A stretch of 64,000 bases of DNA from Larix kaempferi (GCA_027924585.1 BSBM01000076.1:4726501-4790500), one strand, 5' to 3'. Numbered from the stretch's first letter, positions 1 to 11,620 are shown. Program-made: numbers and translations. Notes: a model not told the origin generated them from the sequence alone.

Positions 1-660
1 TATGGCTGTGGAACAGGTTGTGCAGATAAGCATATAATCCTAGCCCTAGGAGGTTTGCAGATAGTATTTCGAGGTTTTGCCTATGGCATGTAATACTGGC
101 CCTGGGATATCTGGCAAATGCTCTTTCAAGGTTTTTCTTTGGAGGACATATAATCCTAGCCCTGGGAGGTTTGCAGATTCTCTTGCTAGGTTTTTCCACT
201 GGCATATAATAGCTCCCTGGGAGATCTGGCAAATGCTCTTTCGAGGTTTTGTCCTATGGAATGTAATCCTAGCCCTGGGAGATCCGATAGGTTGAGTTGT
301 GTGCTCGTAATCAGTCATGGGATGCTCTTTTGAGGTTTTTCCATGACCACATGTAATAATTCCTGGAGATCTGGACAGGATGAAAAATCCCTCAGATGCT
401 CTTTAGGGTTCTCGCTTGGCAAGACACTCTTTTAAGGTTTTGTGGTGGGGGTCACATGTAATAAGTCCTGGAGATCTGGACAGGATGAAAAAGGCCTCAG
501 ATGCTCTTTAGGGTTCTTGCTAGTCAAGAGACTCTTTTAAGGTTTTGTGACAGTCACATATAATACTAGCCCTGGGAGATCTGATAGGTAGAGCTATGTG
601 CTCGTAACAACCTGGGATGCTCTTTCAAGTTTTTGTGACGCACGTAATAAGTCCTGAGTA
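1..660. repeat. Diverged tandem minisatellite
   Basis: A short core (a CTCTTT..AGGTTTT phrase) recurs near 67, 120, 180, 235, 322, 425, 529 and 620. It alternates with a CCTGGGAGATCTGG-type phrase. Spacing is about 55-60 bp in the first half and about 90-104 bp in the second, where the whole unit including GGACAGGATGAAAAA is duplicated. The block lies just inside the copia LTR at 897, so it may be the 3' internal part of that element. Open frames on both strands here come from the repeat and I do not call them genes. Confidence 0.7.
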
Positions 661-896
661 TTCCACAGTATGGCCAGTGATGATGAAGACCTGCAGGTGG
701 TGGACCTACATCCAGTATGAAAAAGGATTGGCTCTGTAGAACTTCCTATGACGAGTAGATCCAGATATTGATTGAGATAGCAGCAACAGTGACGATGACA
801 ATGATTCGAGGATGATGCATCGATGACGATGATCCAGAGAAGAAGACTTGTGCTACAAGACCTGTGTCGAGAAATACCTTCCTAATTAAGAGGGAG
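661..896 (+). mobile_element. 3' internal end of a copia-like element, with polypurine tract
   Basis: This stretch ends in the purine-rich tract AAGAGGGAG (888-896), directly before an LTR that opens with TGTTGATG. That is the expected layout for the 3' end of an LTR retrotransposon. The body holds GATGATG-rich sequence but no recognisable reverse transcriptase or RNase H, so the element is truncated, degraded, or extends beyond the left window edge. Confidence 0.5.
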
Positions 897-1587
897 TGTT
901 GATGTATATGTAACTTCGGAATGTATTTCACATATATGTATATTGTATTCCTATAGAGATGTTATTATTCCTATATACGGAAGTGTTTTTATTCCTATAG
1001 AGATGTTATTATTCCTCTATACGGAAGTGTCGTCATTTATATTGTAAGTGTCGTAAATTATACTTGATGGGTTATTAGACCACCTTGTTGGGGTCATCCA
1101 TGTATAAGTCATGTGGGTCAAACGGTTATTAGAACATCCTATTGGGGGTCGTCCATGTCGGTCAAAGGGTTATTAGACCACCCTATTGGGTGTCAGCCCA
1201 GTCAGCATTGTGTTATGTGGTTAAGTTGAGGCCGACCTAGTAACGTTTATTAGGCAAGTCAAGTCAAGTATAAATAGAGTGCGGGAGGCACTCTACTTTA
1301 TCATTCTATTCTCTCACACACTCTTTGGAGAGTGGCACACTTGTGGAGGAGGAGAAGTTGCTGCTAAGAGATGTCTATCTCTTATGCTTGGGTTGTATCA
1401 TTGCTCTATCTATCTCTAAGGAAGTTATTGAGGTTTTTCACCTTTATGGTTTTCCCCAAGTAAACTCTGTGTCTCTTGTGTGATTTCATTATTGTGTCCA
1501 TGATTGATATGTTGTAGATATGCTGTACATGTTGTTCTCTCAGTTAAGATCCTAGATCATATTGAAGTAAATTTTGAAAAACTAACC
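897..1587 (+). mobile_element. copia-type 3' LTR
   Basis: The sequence begins TGTTGATGTATATGTAACTT and aligns along its length with two solo LTRs of the same family at 11621-12237 and 59630-60242. A TATA box (TATAAATA, 1269-1276) is followed by a short CT/AG-rich leader, the usual LTR promoter layout. It contains internal repeats of a GGTTATTAGACC phrase and of a TATAGAGATGTTATTATTCC phrase. It ends abutting a gypsy gag at about 1588. The second copy of that gag is uninterrupted at the same point, so this copia element inserted into, or recombined with, the gag. Confidence 0.75.
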
Positions 1588-2275
1588 GTTATCCAGGCAA
1601 CAACAGTTTCTACACCACAAATGGAACAAGTCGTTTTCAAACCACATTTTTCCCACCACCAAGATATAACCCTTCCTATCCATTTCCATGTCCAACTGGT
1701 TAGACCCCCACACCTCACATGGGGGTCAACCTTGTTCAATCTTCTTTCACACAGCAAGCTCAACAGTTAGAGCAGTTGAACACCACAAATACCAAGAATC
1801 CTCATAATTAGGGGAAGTAGAAAGGAAAGAACAAGCAAAACCAATAGCAGGGGCAAGGGGTAAATCCTCCTCCCCATCAAAACCAAAACCTGAGACAAAC
1901 AATCACCCCAGGAAAGGAAAGAACATCAACTTGAGGACTAATTACCCATATCTCTATGTGGTGAGTATGTCCATTACACTCACCATTTTCCTCTTATCCT
2001 TGATTGTTAGCAATTGGTGGAAGCCAAAAAGAATACTGCTTGGAATCCTCCTCCTACTCCCATTGCACCACAAATACAAACTGCTATTTTACAACAATCC
2101 TTCACCAATCAAGGGGTTGTTATGCAACAACAAGATCCCCGTCCCTTTGGAAATGGCTCATTCCAAAATATTTGCATGCCGCAGATGTCAATATTTAGAC
2201 TCAATCCAAAGGATATGATAGGATTGAAGCTCCCCAATTGGAAGATGTCCCTCTCCCCTCGGGGTTCCCTTTAAA
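1588..2275 (+). pseudogene. Ty3/gypsy gag C-terminal remnant, copy A
   Basis: This is the capsid/nucleocapsid tail of a plant Ty3/gypsy Gag, which would package element RNA in the cytoplasm. Translation shows a Pro/Gln/Asn-rich linker, then a degenerate CCHC zinc knuckle near 1945-2000 (CGEYxHYTHHFP-like, second half of the motif decayed), then the segment VEAKKNTAWNPPPTPIAPQ. At least two frameshifts and several stops break it. The N-terminal capsid part is missing because the copia LTR ends at 1587; the homologous gag at 48960-50340 keeps it. It is the same reading direction as the protease remnant that follows. Confidence 0.75.
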
Positions 2276-2379
2276 AATACCCTGCTCAAGTGTCGAACAA
2301 ATTATGTGGATTCCCAAAGTCCCACTTTGACGTACACCTAATAACCCCCATATGAAAGCCTCCCACGATTACAATATTG

Positions 2380-3259
2380 TGGATGACTTGGCTCAGTCAC
2401 CAACAACCATGTCCATGTTAGAGGTGCTACAAACATGCCCAACCCAATGAAAGGATTTACTCAATGCAATCGGCACCATCAATCCTTCCGACTAATTCCT
2501 AATGACCTTTGATCTAGACAAAGGTGAACTGCGAATACACTCTTCAGTTGCATTTCTAGTCCCCATCACAGTAAAAAAAATTATGATTCATCAGTGTATC
2601 ATCAATGAAGAAGCATTACTGAAGTCTTGTCCTCTAATGTTTGGAAATGATTGGGGTCACCCGAGTTGGTTCCCTTGTCTATCGCCCTCCCCGCATATGA
2701 TGGGATGACATCCCAACCTAGAGGATTTTACCAAAATGTCCCCATAGAGATGGGGGGAAAGATGGTCATGGTCGATATCGAGGTAGTTGATGCTCAACTC
2801 GACAACAACATCCTTTTGGGATGTAGCTATATGTATGCCATGAAGGCGGTCGCCTCCTTGGTATTCCATATCATGGTGTTTCCCTTAAATGGGAAGATTG
2901 TCACACTTGACCAACTCAATTACTATGATCCCAATGCCACTAGAAATCCTAACAACATCCTACCAACTGTCGTTGGAAAAAATAAACCCCCCTATGTTGA
3001 TATTTCCAGTGGTATATACAAGGAATCAAATTTTCTAGGGGTGTACTCTAGACCATCACTCGAGATCCCCACATCCACTGGCCTAATGTGCACAATTTTC
3101 ACCGCTGAAAATGGGCACACTTCCTCCTTAACACCATTATTCGCACCGTTGTTGAGCCATGGCATTGAACAAACGTTGAGGCCATTGGTACCTCTGATCT
3201 TCCAAATCCCTTTCTTGTACCACCCCACAGGAGTACAAGGGACGTTGGTTATGGCTTAG
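2380..3259 (+). pseudogene. Ty3/gypsy aspartic protease (retropepsin) region, copy A
   Basis: This is the protease segment of a plant gypsy polyprotein, which would cleave Gag-Pol in the virus-like particle. It opens with the family phrase TMSMLEVLQTCP, then a decayed active-site stretch (NEEALLKSC where family members have DEGAxxC), then VDIEVVDAQLDNNILLGCSY and GKIVTLDQL, which match the flap and C-terminal lobe of this protease family. A frameshift near 2650-2700 separates the active-site half from the 202-residue open frame at 2651-3259. Loss of the catalytic Asp-Ser/Thr-Gly-type motif makes activity unlikely. The same frame survives at 50655-51290. Confidence 0.72.
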
Positions 3260-4204
3260 CTAACTCTACCTGGACTCACTTTGGGTATTCCAGTCTGGTA
3301 ACTTACACCACCCCACCAAGAAATGGATTCTAAACTAGTATCCCACTATGTGTTTATCCTTGTTTGTGTTTTTACACCTACTAGGCCAGTTACGCCGTAT
3401 GTATCGCCAGTTGTACCAACAACATCCACAACTAAACCACAACCGATCGCCACTAAGACCACAAATGGGTGCATGAAACAACCTGATTTGAAAGGCCCCA
3501 TCCTACCCAACCGTGCACCTGAATCATCAGTGGTCGCTTAGCATAAATCAAGGGGAATCAACCAACAACAGTTGAAATCCCCAGTAATAACCAATACTCC
3601 CACCCAGAGGGTCACTCCACCATGTGATCTTTACGGGAAACAAGGCCATGTGACCAACCTGTGACCCACCTTTCCAAAACTCTGAAACTTGATCAATAAC
3701 CTGGTTAGTATAACCCATGATCCATCGACCGTAAAAGAGGGAACATCATCATCCCCCACACCTAAGTCCAAATCATTACATACGAATCACACATGTTTGA
3801 TTTGTTCACATTTCGAGAACTACACAGACCATTTTCCCGATCTCCTTCGATTTCAAGACGCTTTGGTTACCATTCACCTCACTCAACTGGTAGTTGAGAA
3901 CTCTTTCCCACCAACCCGGGAAGCAACTTCTATCAATGTGGTCACTACATCAACGAAAACACAAGTTTCTCCTCCATCACAACCTGCCCTTACGGTAGTT
4001 CCCACTATAGATCATATGACATCGCAAGACCCCCAACCTACCAATATTATGATGAAAACACCACATAATGGATTATCCTCCTGTAGGAATCACACATATG
4101 CTTCCTCCCAGGGCCATCACATCCATTTTGGATCAATTCAACTCCTCAGTGGCACAGACACCCCTCCATTCCTAAGTAACATGACCTTGTCGGTCCTACG
4201 GTGA
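3260..4204 (+). pseudogene. Gypsy polyprotein segment with two zinc-knuckle relics, copy A
   Basis: Two decayed CCHC knuckles are visible: one starting near 3623 (CDLYGKQGHVTNL, last Cys codon now TGA) and one near 3790-3840 (TCLICSHFENYTDHFPDL). They lie in Ser/Thr/Pro-rich linker that includes a 171-residue open stretch (3689-4204). Copy B preserves the first knuckle better (CDLCRKQGHV). Nucleocapsid-type knuckles after the protease are unusual, since in Ty3/gypsy they normally end Gag. No reverse transcriptase motif was found here. Confidence 0.55.
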
Positions 4205-4724
4205 TCCTTCCCACTTCTAGTTACAATATCTCATTTTACTCATAGAAGGAGAAGCTCGTCTCAAACTCATGAGACTGCGAGATCATATTACTTACCTCAA
4301 CACAGTACCGCAAGGTTTACTGAATGAGGAAGTAGTTTTCCCCTTACAGGATACCATTTATACCATATCTCCTTTGGTCGGCATCCTAAATAATAGTGAT
4401 TCCTTGTCTTCTAACGGAGACTTGTATCCTCCACAAGCATTCCCAAGTGTCTAGAAATCACTTGGACCCCCTTATAAACTTTTGAATATTCCCCAATAAG
4501 TATGATACCACCTTGCTACCACCATAGGTTCCAACATTTAATGGCCCCCAACATAAAGAAGGGTCCAAACATCTCTTGTTTCGCTTATTTTTTCATATTT
4601 TTCTAGTTTAACACAACCCAACATTTTATTTCTTATGTCTGATCCATTTTTTAGTTGAGAATAATTCTATCTTCAGTTTATCCAAATGACCTCTCGATGA
4701 TACATCTATATCATCTACGTAGAC
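4205..4724 (+). other. Gypsy internal sequence, no domain recognised
   Basis: This is conserved with 52236-52755 in copy B. It contains a 61-residue open stretch (4269-4454), but I recognise no domain in it. The reverse transcriptase expected between protease and RNase H is not visible; neither the FCVDYRxLN-type block nor a YxDD motif was found. Confidence 0.45.
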
Positions 4725-5095
4725 GGCGCAAGTTGATGGTCCAAGAACCTTGCATCAGCTTCCTGGGCTATTTATTCCCCCTCCCAAATCCTCTACCACA
4801 CCAACGAAGTTTGTTTGGGGGAACTCAAAAACAAACAAGCGCAATATGATGTTGTCATAGGTCTCTTAAGTGATGCTGCCCACCTTGTTATACACCATCT
4901 GCAAGTACACCTAGATTCCCACCTAGGGTTCTCACAACTAAACAACATGTTTTGTGTCCTCAATCCCCTCCATTTCTGCAAACTACTGCGAGTGCGCCTT
5001 CTCATCTGATAGTTTGAAACCATTACTTTCACACATATACCAAGAAACGCCAATGCATTCACCGATTATGTCACCAATGAGGTCTTGAACTGACA
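4725..5095 (+). pseudogene. Ty3/gypsy RNase H domain remnant, copy A
   Basis: This is the RNase H domain of a plant gypsy Pol, which would degrade the RNA strand of the RNA:DNA hybrid during reverse transcription. Read across frameshifts, it shows the start (DG.......IYSPSQILYH), then NKQAQYDVVIGLLSDAAHL, then HLQVHLDSHLGFSQLNN and finally FETITFTHIPRNANAF. These align with the plant motif series NNxAEYEAL, LxVxxDSQLVVxQxN and HIPRxxNxxAD. Acidic residues are partly preserved. One frameshift and an in-frame stop near 5007 disable it. Copy B (52756-53120) is closer to consensus (NKQVEYDVV, DSQLGFSQLNN). Confidence 0.75.
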
Positions 5096-5130
5096 TCAGG
5101 CGACTTCCTAATCCTATACATCTAACCAAA

Positions 5131-5543
5131 ACATATATATATATATATATATATATAATGTATAAGCAAGCACCTATCTCTACGCATACATATCTGTATC
5201 ATCATCATACCATGCATTGTATGTTGATAACCACCACATCATATGAGTTAGCACCTACTACAACGCATTATCACATCAACATATAGAAAACATACATCCA
5301 TACATCTCATATACACATCATCACACATAAACATAGATTATATACAAAATTCCACCAAAAATGGTATATATATATATATCTCTCTCAAAAAATGTGTGTT
5401 TGATACATCAGCCAAGGCCTCATTGACCACCTATACATTAATATCTTCCTTATGGTTGATACATCAAGAATGCCTACCTCCCATAGGCTATATACAAAAT
5501 GGGAACTCATCCCTATACAAAAAGGATCATGAGTGCCCTACAC
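5131..5543. repeat. TA microsatellites and AT-rich linker
   Basis: A TA dinucleotide run occupies about 5131-5157 and another about 5365-5381, separated by CATA/ACAT-rich low-complexity sequence. The same tracts with different lengths lie at about 53163-53185 and 53396-53415 in the duplicate block. No gene was seen. Confidence 0.8.
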
Positions 5544-6793
5544 TCAGAGAGCCCCTCCATCTAGTGGATCCTCGGGCCCCATATGGCTAGAGGATGGATC
5601 TCTGCCCCCACGGGCCCCACTACTATCATAATTGTACCCAGAGCTAGCCTCAGTCTCTGATGTGTTGGGGGACCTCATCCCCCATGTACCTCTCTCGCAA
5701 TGTGGAAAGCAACTGCCACCCTCGTCATCACCCGATGCCAAGCAGGTCCACACTCTTCCACCAGCTAGAGTATCAAGGCCAACTACTCGTCATCAAGATC
5801 GACAACACCTCTGTCATCAATACCCTCTGACATGGTACTCAACCACCCCTCCAAGTCTTCCAAAATAACATCCATATGTTCTCCTTCCATTTCCCCCACA
5901 ATAAGGGCTCCCCCACAGTGCTGCTCCACCAGCTAGAGCCGCACCCCCAATAGCCACCCCAACTTCTGCTACTGGTCCACCTCCCCTGTTCCTCCTCCTT
6001 CGTTGCCCCGCATGTCAGGGTGGTCGCACCATCCCAATATATGCATCACAAAGGGAAACCACCATCAATACATGATAACCATATAAAATATGTGCAAAAT
6101 CAAAATATGTACAGAACTGTATGTAACTATCAACAGAAACAAAAATGCACCTCATGGGTCAAAACCCTCCATGGGAGGTGGTAACTCTAAATCCCCTCGG
6201 TAATACATACTGCTCTAGGGGTATCTCTCCATATTTTCGATCCACTGCTTCGACACATCTAAGTTGCGTGGGGTATTAAAATCACCTACCTCCCCCTCGT
6301 CATCTTAGGGCATCACTCACCCCTAGTACACCATACGAGGCTCTTGAGAACCCCTCGGAGGCACCACTATTGGTGGCCTCAATGTTGGATATTGCTCAAA
6401 GAAATAGGATCATAAGACACTCCCATAACAGAAGGTCCTCCTTTGACTCCCTCGTCGCAACATGCTCATCTGTTGCATCATCTTCTAGAGCAACAATGGT
6501 CCCCATTCCACTGTCTGCCCGGCTATCACACGCTCTATGAGCGCGATCTGCCCCCCTTTGATCCTATTTGGGGACGCCACCCCCAACACCTTCACTACTT
6601 CCATTGCCACCTCCCATACTGGAAGGGCCCTCAGGTGACTCAAATTTGTTTTCCCAAATCTCATAGCACTCTAGTCTCCATCACAATAGTGATCCACCAA
6701 ACCATGGATCGCCTCTCCCTCCATCTGCGGAGGAACCACCTCCCATACCTCATGATGAGAAAAAACTGTCAATATATATATATATAGATATAG

Positions 6794-6824
<31 letters not shown>

Positions 6825-7677
6825 TCTCATCACCTCTCCACCGAATCTAAATACACCCTGTCAAGGTCCCACATGTCCAGAATCCTCCATAGCAAGTACT
6901 CGGACGATCGCAGTAAGGGGCACAAAATTTTCAAGATCCCTGCATCCATAGCATCTAAGTTGCTACCAAGAACCCCTGCACCAATGGCATGAAATCATCG
7001 TAGTTCCTCTCCCGCCACTCCATGGCACCAATAGTGGCCATAGTGCAATCACAATGTCCTATAGAGAGAAAGTTATCATACATTAGAAATATATCACCAA
7101 GACCATGAATACATGCGCGAATCACAGTGAGCAAGCTCGTGTATAGTGCGACTTCACATTAATACAATTGTGCCCCACATGGTTGTATCGCAGTTACCCA
7201 CGTGACACCAGTGTACAATACATACCCACTTCAGTTGCGCTATGTAGCGCGACTGTCCAATGAATAGTCATGCTACTTCAACGCGCGGTCGACGCTTTCC
7301 TCTACCATGCTAAGCATGGAACAATGCAATTTAACCATGAGAAGTGGTCGTTCTATGACTAAACATGATTATGAGAAAATCCCATGCTAACACTGCACAC
7401 GATTTTCCCATTATCTCATGTGTTCGCATGGGATAACTCTAATATACTGTGTGTTCGCAATTTGGGCACTAAAAACGATCCCTGAAGCCCTAGGGACCCC
7501 CCTTTCCCTACAGCTAACCTAGACCCAAATCACAAGAAAAAGGTTACATCTTACCTGAAACTCACTGCTTGTCAAATAGGTACATGAATATCCAAGAATT
7601 GGCACAGACACATTCTCAGAGACCGTCAAGGAATAGTGCAAATGACATGAATAAGTGTGCCCCACCTCCTATTTATA
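5544..7677 (-). pseudogene. Antisense spliced gene-like unit inside gypsy remnant, copy A
   Basis: On the strand opposite gag-pol there is a TATA box (TATAAAT, 7671-7677). A leader follows, ending in CAG and a GTAAGA donor (exon end 7555), then a 496-bp intron with a TCTCTCTATAG acceptor. A coding start lies at 7041 (MATIGAMEWRERNYDDFMPL). Coding-like sequence continues (CPLLRSSEYLLWRILDMWDLDR) and the unit closes with a Ser/Gly/Asp-rich tail, the open stretch 5544-5753 ending DPLDGGAL. Stops and frameshifts break it, and a TA run (6771-6821) sits within it. TATA, donor, acceptor and tail are all kept in copy B. I do not recognise the protein. Its position recalls antisense reading frames reported in some plant gypsy lineages, and a plant-mobile-domain-like origin is only a guess. 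Confidence 0.5.
6771..6821. repeat. TA/GATA microsatellite
   Basis: An alternating TA run of about 50 bp has two GATA interruptions. It is shorter in the duplicate block (about 54800-54818), so the array has changed length since duplication. Confidence 0.9.
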
Positions 7678-9200
7678 TGCATTTGACATAAACTTCCCCC
7701 TCACATTACGGACAAACCGTAGCTCTGTTTGATGAATTGTTTACACCACCATGATCAGCACCTCGATATCTACATCATGGATTATACCATCCCCTATTCT
7801 CACCAGTTACATCTAAGCCCTCTATTTTTACACACACCCCATAGGTGCACTATGTTTTGGTTTTGTATTTCTATATTATCAATACCTTTGTCACGTTCTT
7901 TACTACACTTCGGTATGTGCGCCGTATGTGCAGGATCACCACCAAGACATGAAGGAGACCCCTTGTTTTTCCATTATAAGAACAAGAGTCCATCCCTCAA
8001 CAACGATGGCGGGCTTCTATCACAGGTATCATTACGAAACCAACATAAAGGAAATTGTTTTCCTCTACTCACATTGCATTTATCAATATTGTTGTTGATA
8101 ACCATAGGGCCCTAATTCCCAGTCATGATGTGCCATCAACGTCATCACTATGACTATAATGTTTCCCCATGGGTGTGCACACCATTACATCCCTTAACAT
8201 CATTTGACACCCACGATGTCAATCCCCCACAAGCCCAAGGAATCTGATACAACTTGAAAATATCACCCCTAGTTCATCACTTTATAGTTGCGCATTTATT
8301 CCCCTACCTTCAATAATTGATGCCATATGATTCCTCAGCATATGTTATGATCAAGATTCACCATTTCCAACTATACCTCCATGAGCACTCTACCATCTGC
8401 AATCTTCCTTGTATCATGCCCCCATGAAGACACCAATGGGGCCCCCACAATTAGAAGTAACCAATTCTATTTATTTCTTCCCACAGGAACAATCTGAATG
8501 ACATTGATTCATGGGGAACCTATCTCTGTGTTCGCAAAAAAAACCCCCACTTCATCATGGAAAGTGTCTCCCAACCCACTCAAAACTGTGGGGACTTCTC
8601 CCATCATCAAATTGATCCCCTGACACACATAATACTGTGGGGACCCCATCAATTATTCTTTATGTAAAAACAAGTTCCCCAACCCATGTAAAACTGTGGG
8701 AAATATTGATTCTTTTGGAAGCAACCCATGGTCTCCTTTGATCAATGTGTTTGAGTCTCAATATCCCCGGCATTATCCCATTTTTCGATCACCATTGGTC
8801 TCAATATTGTGTCTCCATAAAAGCCCCTTCACTTACGATTTTTCTCCCTCCACATCACTCTGTATCTTTCCTAAAAGGAATGATGCCACTAGCCCCCCCA
8901 ATGTTTACATCAATTAAAGGAAGTTATGAGCTCCATGCTTATCATCCAATCTTGTGTCGGGTCTGTCATTCCTACAGTTGATTACACTATGGTATTGGTT
9001 CTTATGATGAGACTCGCATCTTCTCATATGCTTCAACTCTCATCGACATCATCTTACCATATTCTGAGAGTTGTAGTTGTTGCAATTGTATCTCCGGGTC
9101 CCTTTCAATCACTATAAGGGATCACCTTGAAATAAGTAAGGAGAATCATTAGTGCTCCCTAACTTAGTGATTTCTCGTATGCTTGACGTCAACAACTCTA
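7678..9200 (+). other. Conserved gypsy-associated block, function unknown (copy A)
   Basis: This is shared with 55685-57190 in copy B. It has several medium open stretches, for example 7729-8115 (128 residues) and 8926-9117 (63 residues), with frames shifting relative to one another. An AAAACTGTGGG phrase recurs near 8582, 8630 and 8690. I recognise no integrase zinc finger or DDE core, though this is where integrase would be expected after RNase H. It could be strongly decayed pol or env-like sequence. No function is assigned. Confidence 0.4.
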
Positions 9201-10589
9201 TCGCATAATGGGGAAACATACTTTTGAAGGTAGTAGTGTTCACATTTGCAAAAACATGGTAGCAGACCATCTGGTACAATGAAGTTCCCCATCACACAAC
9301 TTCAGCACTACTCTGGTCCCCCACCACTGTGGGCTCATCATGATCATTAGTGGTTCCTCTTCTTCAATACTCAGTAGCAGTTCCATGTTCAGTTACTCTT
9401 ACATGGATTGAAGCCACCTTCATCCTTGTCTCAGTAGTATCTTTGAGTTGGCCCCTCGGTCTTCTCTCATTGTAATCTTCTTGACACCTTTTTCATGAGC
9501 ATGGGTATGCCTCCCTCGTTTGTATGCCACAACATTCTTTATTACAGCTACACCGGTTGTCATCAGTAATATACCCCCATGGGAGGACACTCCCATCCAA
9601 CTAGTATTTTTCCACTACAGAATAGGAGAGAAACACAAGAAACGATGATGAATTATTGGCTCTACAGTCCCTTCTGAACCTCATACTTCAGGGGGCCTCT
9701 ATTAATGCCTAAATCTCACACACATGTGACATTTTGGAGATTCTTGCAGTAAGGCATCATCAACATATAGAATGCAACTCATTAAAGGCATCCTCAACAA
9801 ATCTAAAAGGAAACATGGGTCCAAAAGTGCCCAAGAACAGTCAAATGGATAGTTTGCGCAGCTGAACCCTCATTAACCTGTGTTATAGCATGTGTTACCA
9901 ATTCAAATCCCACGTGACCTTTGTGCGGAAATTCCTTTGATATCCACGTGATTTTCAAATCTCACCCACCAGTGGCGTAATTGAAGGCTCATCAATGGTC
10001 CATCACCTCCACAATTCAAATTTTGGCTCCTTACACTCTTTGTGGCATTAAATAGCCCCCCTTGTGTACTTGGAACCACTTCATGAGGTGATGGAATTCA
10101 CATTTGGAGCTAGTTGTTTCTTGGCCACCTCTTGGCCTATAAAATGAATCCATGGCATGCATCTTGTAGAGAGGAAAAAGAACAAAGCTATGTTGATTTA
10201 TTTGTGTTATAGCTCCTCTATAGTTCACCTCTTCCCACCTTTGAAAGTATTCCAAATCTCCCTTGCCTCGTTCCTCCAAGGAGCAAGAGTTTCTCTCCAT
10301 TGTTCTCTCAACCCACTTAGCATTTAGTTTGGCCAAGAAGGACCTCCCTAAGGAATATTGTTGGATTCACTTAAATCCTACACCTCCTAAGTGTTGTACA
10401 TGCTTGACCATTGGGAAATACAAAGTGGTTTTGCATACATTTGGTTGTTTGAGTTTGCATTCTTCCCCCATTAGCTTTGTTACATTTTGTTTAATTTTCT
10501 TTCTTTTATTTAAGTTTCACTAAAAACCACTTGCAATATCATTTGTAGAACTCACACCTCACCTAAGGGGATCCAAGGACTGAGGCTTT
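9201..10589 (+). other. Non-coding block with LTR-like promoter (copy A)
   Basis: There is no convincing coding sequence. Near the right end a TATA box (TATAAAA, 10138-10144) is followed by a CT-rich leader and an AT-rich tail, as in an LTR U3-R-U5 region. The segment from about 9938 (TGATAT) to 10541 (ATATCA) has inverted hexamer ends, but its flanks show neither a target duplication nor a polypurine tract, so the LTR reading is tentative. The block is conserved at 57190-58590. Confidence 0.35.
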
Positions 10590-11126
10590 GTTTCAACCTA
10601 CAAGGCTTATCCCCTTACCAAGTGGAAGGATGCACCCTTGTGCAATTTTTTCCACAACAATTACTCTTGGGAGATTCTGGTAGCACCATAATAACATAGC
10701 TTTGCAATAGATGATGCTGCCACATACGTATTCATTTTCCATATCATTATCATTTTCTTGAAGCCTTTCCATGTCATATTCTATGAGATAAATATGCAAG
10801 AGACCATATGCTAATTACAATGTCAAATATATGTTTATATGCGGCTTAGATATCTCAATTAGCCAACATGGATCTGTTGAATGCTTCAACTAAACCAAGC
10901 CTTCTTTCAAAATCTAACTACAAGCAACCTTCACTTTCATATTTTTCCTTGTATGTGGTTATGAAGAAATATAATGTTCAAAGTAAGATCTAGAATATTC
11001 TAATGGATCTTTCTTAATGAAATCTTCATCAATTCTAACTTCATCATTTCGTTCTTGAACTATGAAACATTCAATATTAAATGCATCATCACCTTCAATA
11101 GAGAATTCTTCTTTTGTTGGTGCAGT
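10590..11126 (-). pseudogene. copia-family relic, minus strand (left of insertion)
   Basis: This stretch aligns with 14331-14770 and with 58590-59141, so it is one repeat family. In the uninterrupted copy it continues straight into a minus-strand copia gag, so it is the downstream part of the same element. Translation gives MTAPTKEEFSIEGDDAFNIE and further acidic, Cys-poor sequence broken by stops. I do not recognise the domain. The relic is cut at 11126 by the TIR-bounded unit. Confidence 0.5.
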
Positions 11127-11281
11127 CATTAGAGAAATTTTGAGGTAAAAAATGGGCCTCAAAAAAATAATATTGTACAACAAAAATAACCAATAGGATT
11201 CAAGATGACGATGCTAACCATGAGGGATGAATCACCATTTTTGGGTAAAAAGATAAAAAGGTCAAAAAGTGAAAAAGTGAA

Positions 11282-11558
11282 AAAACTACTTCTTAACTCG
11301 TATTTTCAACTTATCTCCTTGTATATTAACTCAAATTTCGAGCAGGAGCACCCGTTGGATGGGGAATCCATTTCCACATCCAACGATTACCCAACGACAT
11401 ACTTTTGATAGACCCTGTTCCCCAGAAATAAAATAAATACATGAAAAAATGTGATGATATACATGGAGATAATTCCCCATCCAACGGGTGCTCCTGCTCG
11501 AAATTTGAGTGAATATACATGGAGATAAGTTGAAAATACGAGTTGAAAAAGTAGTTTT
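11282..11558. mobile_element. Foldback MITE, copy A
   Basis: Two arms of about 86 bp (11282-11367 and 11472-11558) are near-perfect inverted repeats around a loop of about 104 bp. The matching parts include GTATTTTCAACTTATCTCC, AATTTCGAGCAGGAGCACCC and GTTGGATGGGG. The unit is small, non-coding and hairpin-forming, which fits a miniature inverted-repeat element. Such hairpins can yield small RNAs in plants, but this is not shown here. An identical structure lies at 59289-59566. Confidence 0.75.
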
Positions 11559-11620
11559 CTTCTTTTTCCCTCCAAAATTTGATGAGGTATTCTAATATTT
11601 TTTTATTATTTCCACTATTA

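Noticed and set aside
46-318. Overlapping open frames on both strands in the first 320 bases
   Set aside because: They ride on the tandem repeat and their periodic residues mirror the repeat unit; no domain.
9938-10541. Possible LTR with TGATAT...ATATCA ends and an internal TATA box
   Set aside because: No target duplication, polypurine tract or primer site at its borders; kept only as a tentative remark.
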